Shown: piece after piece, positions 29,484 to 39,117 of the stretch | How the letters are laid out: each line of letters starts with the position of its first letter | Position numbering within the stretch: the stretch's first letter is position 1 | NCBI RefSeq assembly: GCF_943736985.1 | Contig: NZ_CALSFS010000001.1 | Location: 62,001 to 126,000 of the forward strand | Direction: 5' to 3' | Source: Clostridium sp. Marseille-Q2269 | GTDB taxonomy: Bacteria > Bacillota > Clostridia > Clostridiales > Clostridiaceae | DNA: 64,000 nt | Translations under genes and position numbers: made by a program | Notes under the pieces: generated by a model | Told to the model about the DNA's origin: nothing | The model's database searches: none | What the model saw: only the letters and a program-made list of their open reading frames with translations

Positions 29484-30020
29484 ATGAACTTTTATGAAAA
29501 AACATTAGAAGAACATGAGATATATAAAGGAAAAATAATAAATGTTGTAAAACAAAAAGTAAAGCTTCCAAATGGTAAGGAATCATTTAGAGAAATTGTA
29601 AGGCATCCCGGTGCAGTGGCAATTGTGGCTTATAAGGATGAAAAAAAACTGCTTTTGATAAAGCAGTTTAGGAAAGCTATAGATAAAGAAATATTTGAAA
29701 TACCGGCAGGAAAAATAGAAAAAGGAGAAGAAGCAAAAAATTCCGCATTGAGAGAATTAGAAGAAGAAACAGGATATAAAGCTGAAAACATAGAATATTT
29801 AGGAAAAATTGTTACATCTCCAGGTTTTTCAGATGAATATATATATATTTATAAGGCTTTTAATCTTTATAAAGGCAATGAAGGAATGCAAGATGAAGAT
29901 GAATTTATAGATTTAACTGAAATTCATATAGATAAATTAAAAGAATATATTAAAAATGGAAATATAATAGATGGAAAAACTATAAGTGCTATTATGATGG
30001 ATGCTTTATCTAAAAGTTAG
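29484..30020 (+). CDS. Nudix hydrolase, probable ADP-ribose pyrophosphatase
   Basis: This 178-residue protein carries the full Nudix box from G-K-I-E-K-G-E to RELEEETGY (GX5EX7REUXEEXGU). The N-terminus (NFYEKTLEEHEIYKGKIINVV) and the motif HPGAVAIV fit the NudF/ADP-ribose pyrophosphatase group. This cuts ADP-ribose to AMP and ribose 5-phosphate. The frame opens at TTG 29457, but AGAGGTG points to ATG 29484. It precedes spoIIM, as in other clostridia. Confidence 0.9.
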   Translation: MNFYEKTLEEHEIYKGKIINVVKQKVKLPNGKESFREIVRHPGAVAIVAYKDEKKLLLIKQFRKAIDKEIFEIPAGKIEKGEEAKNSALRELEEETGYKAENIEYLGKIVTSPGFSDEYIYIYKAFNLYKGNEGMQDEDEFIDLTEIHIDKLKEYIKNGNIIDGKTISAIMMDALSKS

Positions 30021-30268
30021 TAATATTTTAAAGCTAAGAAATTTTCAGGAATACTCTGTATAGTGTATAGTGTATATTTAATATTTATAAGTAATAATTT
30101 AATAGGTAAATATAACAAGTAAAGAAATGTTGATTTAAAGTAAGCAAGACAAAGATAATTAATTATTATTCATTAATTATAATTTTATAAGTTAATAATA
30201 GTAGTAATATCCCTCTTTTGTTAATCATAAATATAAAAAAGATAGAAACAAAGGGGGATAAATTTATT

Positions 30269-30922
30269 ATGGAAAACAAATTTTTGAGTAATATAAACAG
30301 ACATGTTCAAGAAAACTTTTGGCTATACATTATAAGTCTTTTATGTATCTGTACTGGAATAGTTTTGGGAATATATTCTGTAAAGTATATGGGGTCCTTT
30401 GAAAAAGGAGATCTTCTAAGTTATGTTGAAAGCTTTAGTAAAAGCATTTCATCTAATGGAATAGACTCTAAATCAATATTATTTGAAGCTATAAAAACTA
30501 ATATAACTTTAATTGTAGCTATTTGGTTTTTAGGATTAACCATGATAGGCATACCAGTTATACTTATAATAGATGTAATAAAAGGATTTACAATAGGATT
30601 CACTACTAGCTTTATTGTAAATGGACTTGGAATGAAAGGTATATGGATGTCTCTTTTGGGTGTGTTACCTCAAAATTTAGTATATATTCCTTGTATAATT
30701 TTTGCATCAGTTTTAGCAATGGAATTTTCTATACAGATATTGAGAGATAAAAATAATAGAGGATTTCAAAATGGTGTATTGATGAGAGCAACATCTTATT
30801 CTTTTTCATTTGGATTTGTTGTAATAGTTATGTTTGCAGGATTTTTAATGGAATCTTATATAACACCTAATATGATAAAATTAGTAGTAGCAAGAGTAGG
30901 AAGTTGTATATTATGTTTATAA
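30269..30922 (+). CDS. spoIIM: stage II sporulation protein M
   Basis: This 217-residue protein has about five membrane segments and an N-terminal cytoplasmic stretch, and it fits the SpoIIM/DUF95 family (IWFLGLTMIGIPVILIIDVIKGFTIGFTTSFI). In the family SpoIIM joins SpoIID and SpoIIP in dissolving septal peptidoglycan during engulfment. ATG 30269 with AAGGGGG is used instead of the longer frame from 30218. Its end overlaps the next small gene. Confidence 0.93.
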   Translation: MENKFLSNINRHVQENFWLYIISLLCICTGIVLGIYSVKYMGSFEKGDLLSYVESFSKSISSNGIDSKSILFEAIKTNITLIVAIWFLGLTMIGIPVILIIDVIKGFTIGFTTSFIVNGLGMKGIWMSLLGVLPQNLVYIPCIIFASVLAMEFSIQILRDKNNRGFQNGVLMRATSYSFSFGFVVIVMFAGFLMESYITPNMIKLVVARVGSCILCL

Positions 30923-31140
30923 AATATAAAAAAACCATAATTACTCTAATAAAGTGTTTTTTAATATTACTATTTTTAGGCTGTTTATTACCTAAAGCAT
31001 TAGATTTAATTCTTTATAATTTTTTCATGAAAAATAAATCATATGAAAATAGTACCCTAGTATTTAAAAATATAAATTTAAAGATAAAAATAATATATAA
31101 TTATATATTAGTTTTTAATGATTTTTTAAGAGGTTTTTAA
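30913..31140 (+). CDS. small membrane protein, YqzK/DUF4227-like
   Basis: The protein of 75 residues has a basic N-terminus (MFIKYKKTIITLIK) and one hydrophobic segment with LLFLGCLLPKALDL. It overlaps the end of spoIIM by 10 bases and is followed by the XerD-like gene, the place of yqzK in Bacillus. The function is unknown. TTG 30904 is an alternative start. The family call rests on size, topology and position. Confidence 0.55.
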   Translation: MFIKYKKTIITLIKCFLILLFLGCLLPKALDLILYNFFMKNKSYENSTLVFKNINLKIKIIYNYILVFNDFLRGF

Positions 31141-31190
31141 CTTAATTTGTTGAATATAATAAAGTAAGCTTAAAAATAGGGGAATGATAA

Positions 31191-32066
31191 ATGAAAAATA
31201 TTATAGAAAATTATATAAATAATTTACAAAAGAAAAATTTAAGTAAAAATACTTTAGATGCTTATAAAAGAGATGTAGATAAATTTAATAAATTTGTTAA
31301 TAAGAGAGAAGAAGATATACTTTCTATTGATATAGTTACTATAATGGCTTTTGTTCAATTTTTACAGAAAGAAGGACGAGCTACCTCCTCTATAGTAAGG
31401 AATATAGTATCTATAAGAAATTTTTATAAATATTTAATTAAAAAGAGTATAGTGTCCGAAGATCCTACTTTAGGATATGAAATACCTAAAATAGAGAGAA
31501 CAATACCTAAAATACTTTCTGTAGAAGAAGTAGATAAACTTTTAGATTCCCCAGATTCTTCAAAAAAAGGATTGAGAGATAAAGCAATGTTAGAGCTTAT
31601 GTATGCTACAGGAGTTAAAATAACAGAGCTTTTAAATTTAAATATATATGATTTAAATTTAAAGTTTAATTATATAAAATGTAGGGGTAGCAAAAAAAGA
31701 GAGAGAATTATACCAATAGGATCATATGCTGTAAACTGTTTGAAAAATTATTTAGAAGTAAGACCTGCTATAAATATATATAATTTAGATTATTTATTTC
31801 TAAATTTAAAAGGAACTCAAATGACTAGACAAGGTTTTTGGAAGATAATAAAATTTTATGCCAAGGAAGCTTGTATAGATAAACAAATAGATTCTTATAC
31901 ATTAAGGCACTCTTTTGCAGTACATTTACTTCAAAATGGAGCAGATATAAAATCTGTTCAGGAACTTTTAGGTCATAAGGATTTAGCAGCAACTCAAATT
32001 TATTCTAGCATATCTAAAAAAAGTAAAATAGCAGAAGTATATAAAAATGCTCATCCAAGGGCATAA
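31191..32066 (+). CDS. XerD-like tyrosine recombinase with altered catalytic residues
   Basis: The 291-residue protein follows XerD throughout: SAM-like N-terminal domain, [61 protein letters not shown] and the end YKNAHPRA. XerD with XerC resolves chromosome dimers at dif. Two of the usual active-site residues differ: the first catalytic Arg (TGLRVSEL) is Lys143 and the His of H-x-x-R (PHTLRHS) is Tyr236. Arg239, His262 and Tyr271 are kept. It may be a non-canonical or inactive family member. Its location after spoIIM matches Bacillus ripX/xerD. Confidence 0.85.
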   Translation: MKNIIENYINNLQKKNLSKNTLDAYKRDVDKFNKFVNKREEDILSIDIVTIMAFVQFLQKEGRATSSIVRNIVSIRNFYKYLIKKSIVSEDPTLGYEIPKIERTIPKILSVEEVDKLLDSPDSSKKGLRDKAMLELMYATGVKITELLNLNIYDLNLKFNYIKCRGSKKRERIIPIGSYAVNCLKNYLEVRPAINIYNLDYLFLNLKGTQMTRQGFWKIIKFYAKEACIDKQIDSYTLRHSFAVHLLQNGADIKSVQELLGHKDLAATQIYSSISKKSKIAEVYKNAHPRA

Positions 32067-32103
32067 TTTTAATAAAGCATTTAAGACAGAGGAGGAATTA
32101 ATC

Positions 32104-32919
32104 TTGAATTTAAAGAAAATAAAAGAAAGTGTAAATTTTGTTAAAAACAATATATCAATAATGCCTGAAATAGGAGTTATTTTAGGATCAGGTTTGGGTG
32201 ATTTAGCTGAGGAAATAGAAAATAAAGAAATTATAAAATATTCAGATATACCTAATATGCCAGCTTCAACTATAAAAGGTCATAAAGGACAGTTTGTAGT
32301 AGGTACTCTAAAAGGGAAAAAAGTTATAATGATGCAAGGTAGAGTTCATTATTATGAAGGAAATAAAATGAGTGATGTAGTGCTTCCTGTATATATAATG
32401 AAACAATTAGGAGTAAAAAATTTGATTGTTACAAATGCAGCTGGAGGAGTAAATGAAAATTATAATCCAGGAGATCTTATGCTTATAGAAGATCATATCA
32501 ATTTTTCTTTTAATAATCCATTAATAGGTGAAAATGATGAAGAAATTGGTCCCAGATTTCCAGATATGTCCCAAGCATATAGTAAGAAATTAATAATGAT
32601 TGCAGAAGAAGAGGCTAAAAAGCTAGGTTTTTCATTTCAAAATGGAGTATACGCTATGATGACAGGGCCTTGTTATGAAACACCAGCAGAAATAAGAATG
32701 CTAAGAAAATTAGGAGCAGATGCAGTAGGAATGTCTACAGTGCCAGAGGTTATAGCTGCAAATCATTGTGGAATTAAGGTTCTAGGAATATCATGTATAA
32801 CAAATATGGCAGCAGGTATATTAGAACAGCCATTAAATCATAAAGAAGTTATAGAAACATCTAATAAAGTAAGAGCTGAATTTATATCATTATTAAAATC
32901 TATATTAGCGGCTATATAA
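32104..32919 (+). CDS. punA: purine-nucleoside phosphorylase (copy 1)
   Basis: The trimeric-type enzyme (271 residues) has GVILGSGLGDLAEEI, STIKGHKGQFVVG, GRVHYYEG, VTNAAGGVN, MTGPCYETPAEIRMLR and GADAVGMSTVPE. It splits purine nucleosides with phosphate. GGAGG (32091-32095) selects TTG 32104; the longer frame from 32047 overlaps the XerD-like gene. It is followed by a second copy; the two proteins share most motifs, pointing to tandem duplication with later divergence. Confidence 0.95.
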   Translation: MNLKKIKESVNFVKNNISIMPEIGVILGSGLGDLAEEIENKEIIKYSDIPNMPASTIKGHKGQFVVGTLKGKKVIMMQGRVHYYEGNKMSDVVLPVYIMKQLGVKNLIVTNAAGGVNENYNPGDLMLIEDHINFSFNNPLIGENDEEIGPRFPDMSQAYSKKLIMIAEEEAKKLGFSFQNGVYAMMTGPCYETPAEIRMLRKLGADAVGMSTVPEVIAANHCGIKVLGISCITNMAAGILEQPLNHKEVIETSNKVRAEFISLLKSILAAI

Positions 32920-33056
32920 AATTTTTAATTAATAAAATATGTTATAAATTAAAGTTAAAATAGTTAATTACTCTCTATTGTTGTTTTTAAAATTTTAAAG
33001 CATTATATTTTTGATAACGATTAAATGTTAGTTTGTCTATTAAAAGGAGAGATAGC

Positions 33057-33875
33057 ATGGACTTATTAGAAAAGATAAATAAAGCCAAAGAGAGCTTAGG
33101 AGAAATATGCAGCGAAAAAATAGAGTTAGCTATTATATTAGGATCAGGCTTAGGTGGCATAGTAGATCATATAGAAAATAAAATTTCTATAGAATATAGC
33201 AAAATAGAAGGATTCCCCGTTTCTACTGTAAAGGGCCATGCAGGAGAACTTATTATTGGAGAGCTAATGGGGAAAAAAGTATTAGCTTTAAATGGAAGAT
33301 TGCATTATTATGAGGGATATAATATAGAACAAGTTACTTTCCCTATAAGATTTATAAACTCCTTAGGAATAAATAATATTATAGTTTCAAATGCTGCAGG
33401 CGGTATGAATCCTAAATTTAATGCAGGGGATTTAATGACTATAGAAGATCAAATAAATTTAACAGGTTATAATCCTTTAATTGGGGAAAACTATGAAGAG
33501 TTAGGAGCAAGGTTTCCAGATATGTCTCAGTGTTATAATAAAGAACTTATAACACTTACAGAAAAAGCTGCAAATAGATTACATATAGGTATACAAAAAG
33601 GAGTATATGTGGCTGTTTCAGGACCTTGTTATGAAACCCCAGCAGAGCTTAGAATGTTGAGGGCTTTAGGAGCAGATGCTGTAGGAATGTCTACAGTACC
33701 AGAAATTATAGTAGCTAGCCATATGAAGATGAGTGTTTTAGGTATATCCTGCATTACAGATATGGCTTTAGCAGATAATTTAGAGCCCCTTGATCATGGT
33801 AAAGTAGTAGAAACAGCTAATAAAACTATGGATACTTTTATTAAATTAATAAAACAACTAGTCTTAACTATGTAG
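33057..33875 (+). CDS. purine-nucleoside phosphorylase (copy 2)
   Basis: This 272-residue paralog of the upstream gene has the same motifs (IILGSGLGGIVDHI, STVKGHAGELIIG, GRLHYYEG, VSNAAGGMN, VSGPCYETPAELRMLR). Start ATG 33057 follows AAAGGAGAG. The two copies differ around the nucleoside pocket end (GILEQPLNHKEV against DNLEPLDHGKV). Specificity may therefore differ, but this cannot be judged from the sequence. It is followed by a long hairpin at 33905-33977. Confidence 0.94.
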   Translation: MDLLEKINKAKESLGEICSEKIELAIILGSGLGGIVDHIENKISIEYSKIEGFPVSTVKGHAGELIIGELMGKKVLALNGRLHYYEGYNIEQVTFPIRFINSLGINNIIVSNAAGGMNPKFNAGDLMTIEDQINLTGYNPLIGENYEELGARFPDMSQCYNKELITLTEKAANRLHIGIQKGVYVAVSGPCYETPAELRMLRALGADAVGMSTVPEIIVASHMKMSVLGISCITDMALADNLEPLDHGKVVETANKTMDTFIKLIKQLVLTM

Positions 33876-33904
33876 TATAATATTTTAATAAAAATATAAA
33901 ATAA

Positions 33905-33977
33905 TAAGTGATTTTTAGGATTAAGCATAGAAATATTTATAAAATCAATTCTAACTGCTTTCCATAAAAATCACTTA
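33905..33977 (+). terminator. long hairpin between punA copy 2 and pdp
   Basis: TAAGTGATTTTTA (33905-33917) pairs with TAAAAATCACTTA (33965-33977). Inner blocks GGA/TCC, AAGCA/TGCTT and TAGAA/TTCTA extend the stem. It is unusually long for a terminator and could work for both directions. Confidence 0.65.
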
Positions 33978-34083
33978 ATATATTTAAAATATAAAAAGTT
34001 AAGGTTATAATTTAAAATATATTTAAATATAATACATGTGGTTACATTAACATAACAATTGCTTTATATGGAGGGATAAACTT

Positions 34084-35388
34084 ATGAGAATGTATGACTT
34101 AATTTTAAAAAAAAGAAATGGGGAAGAATTAAGCAAAGAGGAAATTAATTACTTTGTTTCAGAATATACAAAAGGAAATATTCCAGACTATCAAGTATCA
34201 GCTCTTCTAATGGCTATATATTTCCAGAAAATGAAAAGGTCAGAGACAGTAAATTTAACTATGGCTATGGTTAACTCTGGAGATATATTAGATTTATCAA
34301 AAATAGAAGGAATAAAAGTTGACAAGCATAGTACTGGTGGAGTTGGAGACACTACTACTTTAGTTCTAACACCTATGGTAGCGGCCTTAGGAATACCTGT
34401 AGCTAAAATGTCTGGTAGAGGATTAGGACATACCGGTGGAACTATAGATAAATTAGAATCTTTTAAGGGATTTTCAGTAAATATGACAGAAGATAAATTT
34501 ATGGATAATGTTAATTATATAAAGATTGCTGTAGGCGGTCAAACAGCAGACTTGGCTCCGGCTGATAAAAAATTGTATGCTTTAAGAGATGTTACTGCTA
34601 CAGTAGATAATATTTCTCTAATAGCTTCTAGCATAATGAGTAAAAAAATAGCTGCAGGAGCTAATGCTATAGTTTTAGATGTAAAGGTAGGAGAAGGTGC
34701 CTTTATGAAAACACCAGAGGCTGCAAAAGAGTTAGCTGAAGAAATGGTTAATATAGGTAAGAGCGTAGGAAGGAACACTGTAGCTATATTATCAAACATG
34801 GATCAACCATTAGGCTATGCTATAGGAAATGCTTTAGAGGTAAAAGAAGCTATTGATACATTAAATGGCAAGGGTCCTGAAGATTTACTGGAGTTATGTT
34901 TAGCTTTAGGAAGTAGTATGGTGGTTTTAGGTGGAAAGGCAAATACTACAGAAGAAGCAAGAAAAATGCTTTTAAATACTATAGATAATGGATTAGCAAT
35001 AGAAAAATTGAAAGAATTTGTTAAAGCTCAAGGCGGAGACCATACTTTGATAGATAATACAGAAAATTTACCTAAGGCACAATATATAATTCCTGTAGTG
35101 TCTGATAAAAATGGGTATGTAAATAAAATTCATGCACAAAATATAGGTATAATAGCATCTGAGTTAGGAGCAGGAAGAGTTACAAAAGACAGTATTATAG
35201 ATTTAGCAGTAGGTATAGTTTTAAATAAAAAAGTATCAGATAAAGTTGAAAAGGGAGATACTATAGCCTATGTTCATGCTAATGATAAAACAAAAGGAGA
35301 AAAAGCTGCAAAAAATATATTAGATAATTATGTTATAGAAGAAGAACTTAAAGAAGAATTACCTTTAATATATGACATAGTAAAATAA
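34084..35388 (+). CDS. pdp: pyrimidine-nucleoside phosphorylase
   Basis: At 434 residues it matches the thymidine/pyrimidine phosphorylase family: [76 protein letters not shown]. It splits uridine, thymidine and deoxyuridine. With the two purine phosphorylases it forms a nucleoside salvage unit. The ribosome site is GGAGGG; ATG 34090 is a second possible start. Confidence 0.95.
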   Translation: MRMYDLILKKRNGEELSKEEINYFVSEYTKGNIPDYQVSALLMAIYFQKMKRSETVNLTMAMVNSGDILDLSKIEGIKVDKHSTGGVGDTTTLVLTPMVAALGIPVAKMSGRGLGHTGGTIDKLESFKGFSVNMTEDKFMDNVNYIKIAVGGQTADLAPADKKLYALRDVTATVDNISLIASSIMSKKIAAGANAIVLDVKVGEGAFMKTPEAAKELAEEMVNIGKSVGRNTVAILSNMDQPLGYAIGNALEVKEAIDTLNGKGPEDLLELCLALGSSMVVLGGKANTTEEARKMLLNTIDNGLAIEKLKEFVKAQGGDHTLIDNTENLPKAQYIIPVVSDKNGYVNKIHAQNIGIIASELGAGRVTKDSIIDLAVGIVLNKKVSDKVEKGDTIAYVHANDKTKGEKAAKNILDNYVIEEELKEELPLIYDIVK

Positions 35389-35464
35389 TAGATATAAACA
35401 TATTCTTCTTTTAAGTCTTTTAAATTAATATTATAAATTATTTAAACTTAAGGGAGGAGCATAT

Positions 35465-35713
35465 ATGTTTTCAATTATGGCAATAAAAATTTCTCCAAGA
35501 AATAAAATTGCACCAAAATTTCAGTAAATATTAACTAAAAATGGATGTATAATAAAAACTAGATTAGGACTTCATGAAGCAGGAAGTGATAGTTGTTCCC
35601 AATGTGGTCTGATTTTATTAGAACTTTTAAATAAAAATAAACAAGATATAGAAAATTTAAGCAAAGAATTAAGCTTTTTAGATAGAGTAACTGTAAAATT
35701 ATTAGAAATTTAG
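35465..35713 (+). pseudogene. TM1266-like iron-hydrogenase-system regulator with in-frame TAA
   Basis: A good ribosome site (GGGAGGAG) precedes ATG 35465. The frame encodes MFSIMAIKISPRNKIAPKFQ, then TAA (35525-35527), then continues in the same frame for 61 codons (ILTKNGCIIKTRLGLHEA...) to TAG 35713. The whole has the length (82 codons) and pattern of the small ACT-like proteins annotated as iron-only hydrogenase system regulators; a GAA, CAA or AAA codon has probably become TAA. Either a pseudogene or an error. A functional downstream restart is not excluded, but no ribosome site is seen. Confidence 0.7.
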
Positions 35714-35759
35714 AATATTAAAAAATAATGGTTTATAAATTGTATGTATAATATATAAA

Positions 35760-35805
35760 AAAACACAACAGGCTTAGAATATTTTTAGGTTTGCTGTGTT
35801 TTTTA
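35760..35805 (+). terminator. terminator after the regulator-like pseudogene
   Basis: AAACACAACAGGCTTA pairs with AGGTTTGCTGTGTTT imperfectly, followed by TTT. It precedes the EEP-family gene. Confidence 0.75.
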
Positions 35806-35870
35806 TTGATAATTTTATAATGTTAAAATATACTATAAAATATAGAAAATAAAGAGGAAGGTGCTAGAAA

Positions 35871-36929
35871 ATGAAAAGAATGGGACAAGTTTTTGGAGGA
35901 ATAATAGCTATCATTATACTTATTATAGGTATATATATATTGTTTATGACCATAACGGACTACAAACCAGATGATAAGATCAAGTTATTAATAAAGGGAC
36001 AGAAAGGAAATAAATTAAGCTTAAAAGATAAATTTTCTATAACCACTTTTAATGTAGGATATGGTGGAATGGATGATAAGCAAGATTTTTTTATGGATGG
36101 AGGTAAAGGCTCTAGATCATCTAGTAAAGAAAAAACTATAGAAAATATAAAGACAATAACAGATTTTTTAAAAAAGGATAATAGTTCTTTTATATTTCTA
36201 CAAGAAGTAGACATTAACTCTACAAGAAGCTTTAGATTTAACCAATATGAGTATTTAAATAGTAATTTAAATGAGTATTCTTCAAGTATGGCTCTAAATT
36301 ATAAAACGCCATGGGTGCCAGTACCCATATTAAAGCCTCATGGGGCTGTTACTGCTGGATTATTAAGTTTGTCTAAATACAAAGTTAATTCAGCTAGTAG
36401 ATATCAATATCCAGGCAAAGAAAGTTGGCCAAGGCAATTAGCAGAATTAGATAGATGTTTTTTGGAATCTAGAATTTTCTTAGAAAATGGTAAAGAATTA
36501 GTACTTATAAATTCTCATTTATCTGCTTATGATAAAGATGGAAAAATAAGAAAACAGCAGCTTTCATTTTTAAAAAATTATATAATAAAAGAATATAAAA
36601 AAGGGAATTATATTATAGTAGGAGGAGATTGGAATCATCTAATACCAGGAACGGATCCTTCACTGTTTAAAACTACAGAAAAGTGGCCAGATTGGCTTCA
36701 AAAAATACCTAATGATTTTAAACCACAGCACTTTAAATGGGTAGCAGATAAAAATGTACCAACTACCAGAACTGACGCTACTTCATATAAAAAAGGAGAA
36801 AATTTCACAGCAGTTATAGATGGGTTTTTAGTATCAGACAATGTAAATGTCATAAGTGTAAATGGATATTCATTAGATTTTAAGAATACAGATCATAATC
36901 CTGTTAATATGGAATTTAAATTGAAGTAA
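35871..36929 (+). CDS. endonuclease/exonuclease/phosphatase family protein, membrane-anchored
   Basis: The 352-residue protein has one N-terminal membrane helix (about 8-28) and an EEP domain with the metal/catalytic motifs FNVGYGG, IFLQEVD (Glu), INSHLS, VGGDWNHL (Asp/Asn) and TDHNPV (Asp-His). The fold includes DNases, sphingomyelinases and inositol phosphatases; the substrate cannot be told. The active domain is likely outside the cell. It is a single gene with its own terminator at 36934. Confidence 0.85.
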   Translation: MKRMGQVFGGIIAIIILIIGIYILFMTITDYKPDDKIKLLIKGQKGNKLSLKDKFSITTFNVGYGGMDDKQDFFMDGGKGSRSSSKEKTIENIKTITDFLKKDNSSFIFLQEVDINSTRSFRFNQYEYLNSNLNEYSSSMALNYKTPWVPVPILKPHGAVTAGLLSLSKYKVNSASRYQYPGKESWPRQLAELDRCFLESRIFLENGKELVLINSHLSAYDKDGKIRKQQLSFLKNYIIKEYKKGNYIIVGGDWNHLIPGTDPSLFKTTEKWPDWLQKIPNDFKPQHFKWVADKNVPTTRTDATSYKKGENFTAVIDGFLVSDNVNVISVNGYSLDFKNTDHNPVNMEFKLK

Positions 36930-36933
36930 TTTT

Positions 36934-36982
36934 TAGGACCATTAACATATTTAAGAATCAAATAAGTTAATGGTCCTAAAAA
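36934..36982 (+). terminator. terminator after the EEP-family gene
   Basis: TAGGACCATTAAC pairs with GTTAATGGTCCTA about 20 bases later, followed by an A-rich stretch rather than T. It can act best on the opposite strand or as a weak terminator. Confidence 0.6.
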
Positions 36983-37058
36983 ATATATTTTAAAATAAAG
37001 AAGATCACAAATAGATTATGTATAATTTGACAACAATATATGTTAAGGAGGAAATAAA

Positions 37059-37781
37059 ATGAATAAATATGAAATAGATGCTATAAATGAAATAAATTTA
37101 TTTAAGAAAAAAATGACCAAGAGAGATTCATTAGTTTATAAAATTTCTAAAAAAGTTCAAAACAAAACTAACAGTCTCATACCGGGAAAAGTACAAAAAG
37201 TAATTACTGAAGGAGTCAAAAGCATGATAAAAGTTGTGCTTTTCACCTCAAAATATGTTACTGTAAAATCTCCCAAGTTAGCTAATTTAGAAGAAAGAGA
37301 GAATTTGGCTAAGGAAAAATTAAATTTGTACAGAAAGACAGCAACAATTAGTGGTGCAGGTACAGGATTAGGTGGTTTAATGTTAGGTCTTGCAGATTTT
37401 CCCATACTATTAGCAATTAAGATTAATTTTTTATTTAATTTAGCTAATATATATGGTATTGATGGTAGAGATTATAAGGAAAGATTATATATTTTATATG
37501 TTTTTCAATTGGCTTTTTCAGAAGGAAATGAAAGAAGAAAAACATATGATAAAATTATAAATTGGAGCAGTTATATTAAGGAGTTACCTGAAGATATGAA
37601 CGATTTTGATTGGAAAAATTTTCAGCAGGAATATAGAGATTACATAGATTTTTCAAAGATGCTTCAAATTATTCCAGGTATAGGTGCTCCAGTAGGGGCT
37701 TATGTAAATTATAAATTGATGAGTAAATTAGCTTATGTTTCTACTAATTGTTTTAGAATGAGGTATTTTTCTTTAAATTAA
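37059..37781 (+). CDS. EcsC family protein
   Basis: The 240-residue protein has the EcsC-like pattern: a central glycine-rich hydrophobic block (TATISGAGTGLGGLMLGLADFPILLAIKIN, shown in part), NLANIYGID and a C-terminal IIPGIGAPVGAYVNYKLM. The family is named after the third gene of the Bacillus ecs locus, and its biochemical role is unknown. It stands alone between terminators, with an AAGGAGG site. Confidence 0.8.
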   Translation: MNKYEIDAINEINLFKKKMTKRDSLVYKISKKVQNKTNSLIPGKVQKVITEGVKSMIKVVLFTSKYVTVKSPKLANLEERENLAKEKLNLYRKTATISGAGTGLGGLMLGLADFPILLAIKINFLFNLANIYGIDGRDYKERLYILYVFQLAFSEGNERRKTYDKIINWSSYIKELPEDMNDFDWKNFQQEYRDYIDFSKMLQIIPGIGAPVGAYVNYKLMSKLAYVSTNCFRMRYFSLN

Positions 37782-37905
37782 TTATAAATAATATGATTTA
37801 ACTCCTTTTTAATAGCCTAGAATTATAATTTTAAATCATAGAAAAATTTTCCGTGATAATATTATGAAATTCTGGAGAAAATATTTGTAAAGGAGGGAAC
37901 TGCAA

Positions 37906-39117
37906 ATGAAAAGAAAAATTTATTACTATTTCAGTGTAATAATTACTATAACTTTTATTTTCAGTATATTTGTGATACCTGTAAGTGCATATAATAAACA
38001 AAATCAGTTAAAACAAGAAGAAAAGCAGGAAGATAAAGAAGGAGGTTTAGATGTAGAAGCTAAATCTGCACTTCTTATAGAGCCTACAACAGGGAAAATT
38101 ATTTATGAAAAAAATTCTCATGAAAAATTTGCCCCAGCATCAGTTACAAAAGTTATGACAATGCTTTTAACTATGGAGGCCGTGGATAGTGGTAAAATTA
38201 AATTAACTGATAAAGTCACTATAAGCGAGAATGCTAAAAAAATGGGCGGAAGTACTATGCTTTTAGATGTAGGGGAAGAAAGAACTGTTGAAGAACTCTT
38301 AAAAGGAATAGCAATAGCTTCTGGAAATGATGCTGCTGTTGCTATGGGAGAATACTTAGCAGGAAGTGAGGAAGCTTTTGTAAAGAAAATGAATGATAGA
38401 GCTCAAAAATTGAATATGAAAGATACATCTTTGAAAAATTGTACTGGGCTTAGTGAAGAAGGCCATAAAACTTCAGCCTATGATATTTCTATAATGTCCA
38501 GGGAATTATTAAAACATAAACAAATATTGAAGTACACAGGAACATATATGGAAACTATATCAGAGGGAAGAAAAAGTCCTATAGGGTTGGTAAATCACAA
38601 TAAACTTGTTAGATTTTTTAAAGGTTGTGATGGATTAAAAACAGGATTCACAGATGAAGCCAAATATTGTATATCAGCTACAGCAAAAAAAGATGGCGTT
38701 AGGATGTTGGCAGTAATAATGGGAGCACCAACTTACAAAATAAGGAATAAAGATGCAAGTAAGCTTATGAATTATGGATTTTCAAAATTTGAATGCAAAG
38801 CTATAGCTAAAAAAGGTGATGTAATATCAAAAATACCTTTAAATTCTAAAGGAGATAAATATTTTATGGCAAAAGCTTGTGAGGATTTAAATGCTACAGT
38901 AGAAAAAGGTAAAAATGGGAAAATAACTAGCAAATGTATTATAGATCAAAATATAAAAGAATATAAAATAAATGAAAAAGTTGGTGTATGTGAATTTTAT
39001 TCAGATGGAAAACTAATAGGTAAAATTAAAATAACTTCTGATAGAAATATAAGAAAATCAGGCATATTTAATCAATTTAAAAGTGGATTTGAAAGATTAA
39101 TAGATAACGGTATATAA
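37906..39117 (+). CDS. dacF: D-alanyl-D-alanine carboxypeptidase, DacF type
   Basis: This 403-residue serine peptidase has a signal peptide (cleavage near VSA|YN), SxxK in ASVTKVM, SxN in ASGNDAA and KTG in LKTGFTDEAKY. A C-terminal beta domain and amphipathic tail follow, which are typical of low-molecular-weight PBPs that trim the terminal D-Ala. In Bacillus dacF lies next to nucleoside-phosphorylase genes, as here. The sigF operon usually found with dacF in Bacillus is absent. It has a strong GGAGGG site. Confidence 0.94.
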   Translation: MKRKIYYYFSVIITITFIFSIFVIPVSAYNKQNQLKQEEKQEDKEGGLDVEAKSALLIEPTTGKIIYEKNSHEKFAPASVTKVMTMLLTMEAVDSGKIKLTDKVTISENAKKMGGSTMLLDVGEERTVEELLKGIAIASGNDAAVAMGEYLAGSEEAFVKKMNDRAQKLNMKDTSLKNCTGLSEEGHKTSAYDISIMSRELLKHKQILKYTGTYMETISEGRKSPIGLVNHNKLVRFFKGCDGLKTGFTDEAKYCISATAKKDGVRMLAVIMGAPTYKIRNKDASKLMNYGFSKFECKAIAKKGDVISKIPLNSKGDKYFMAKACEDLNATVEKGKNGKITSKCIIDQNIKEYKINEKVGVCEFYSDGKLIGKIKITSDRNIRKSGIFNQFKSGFERLIDNGI

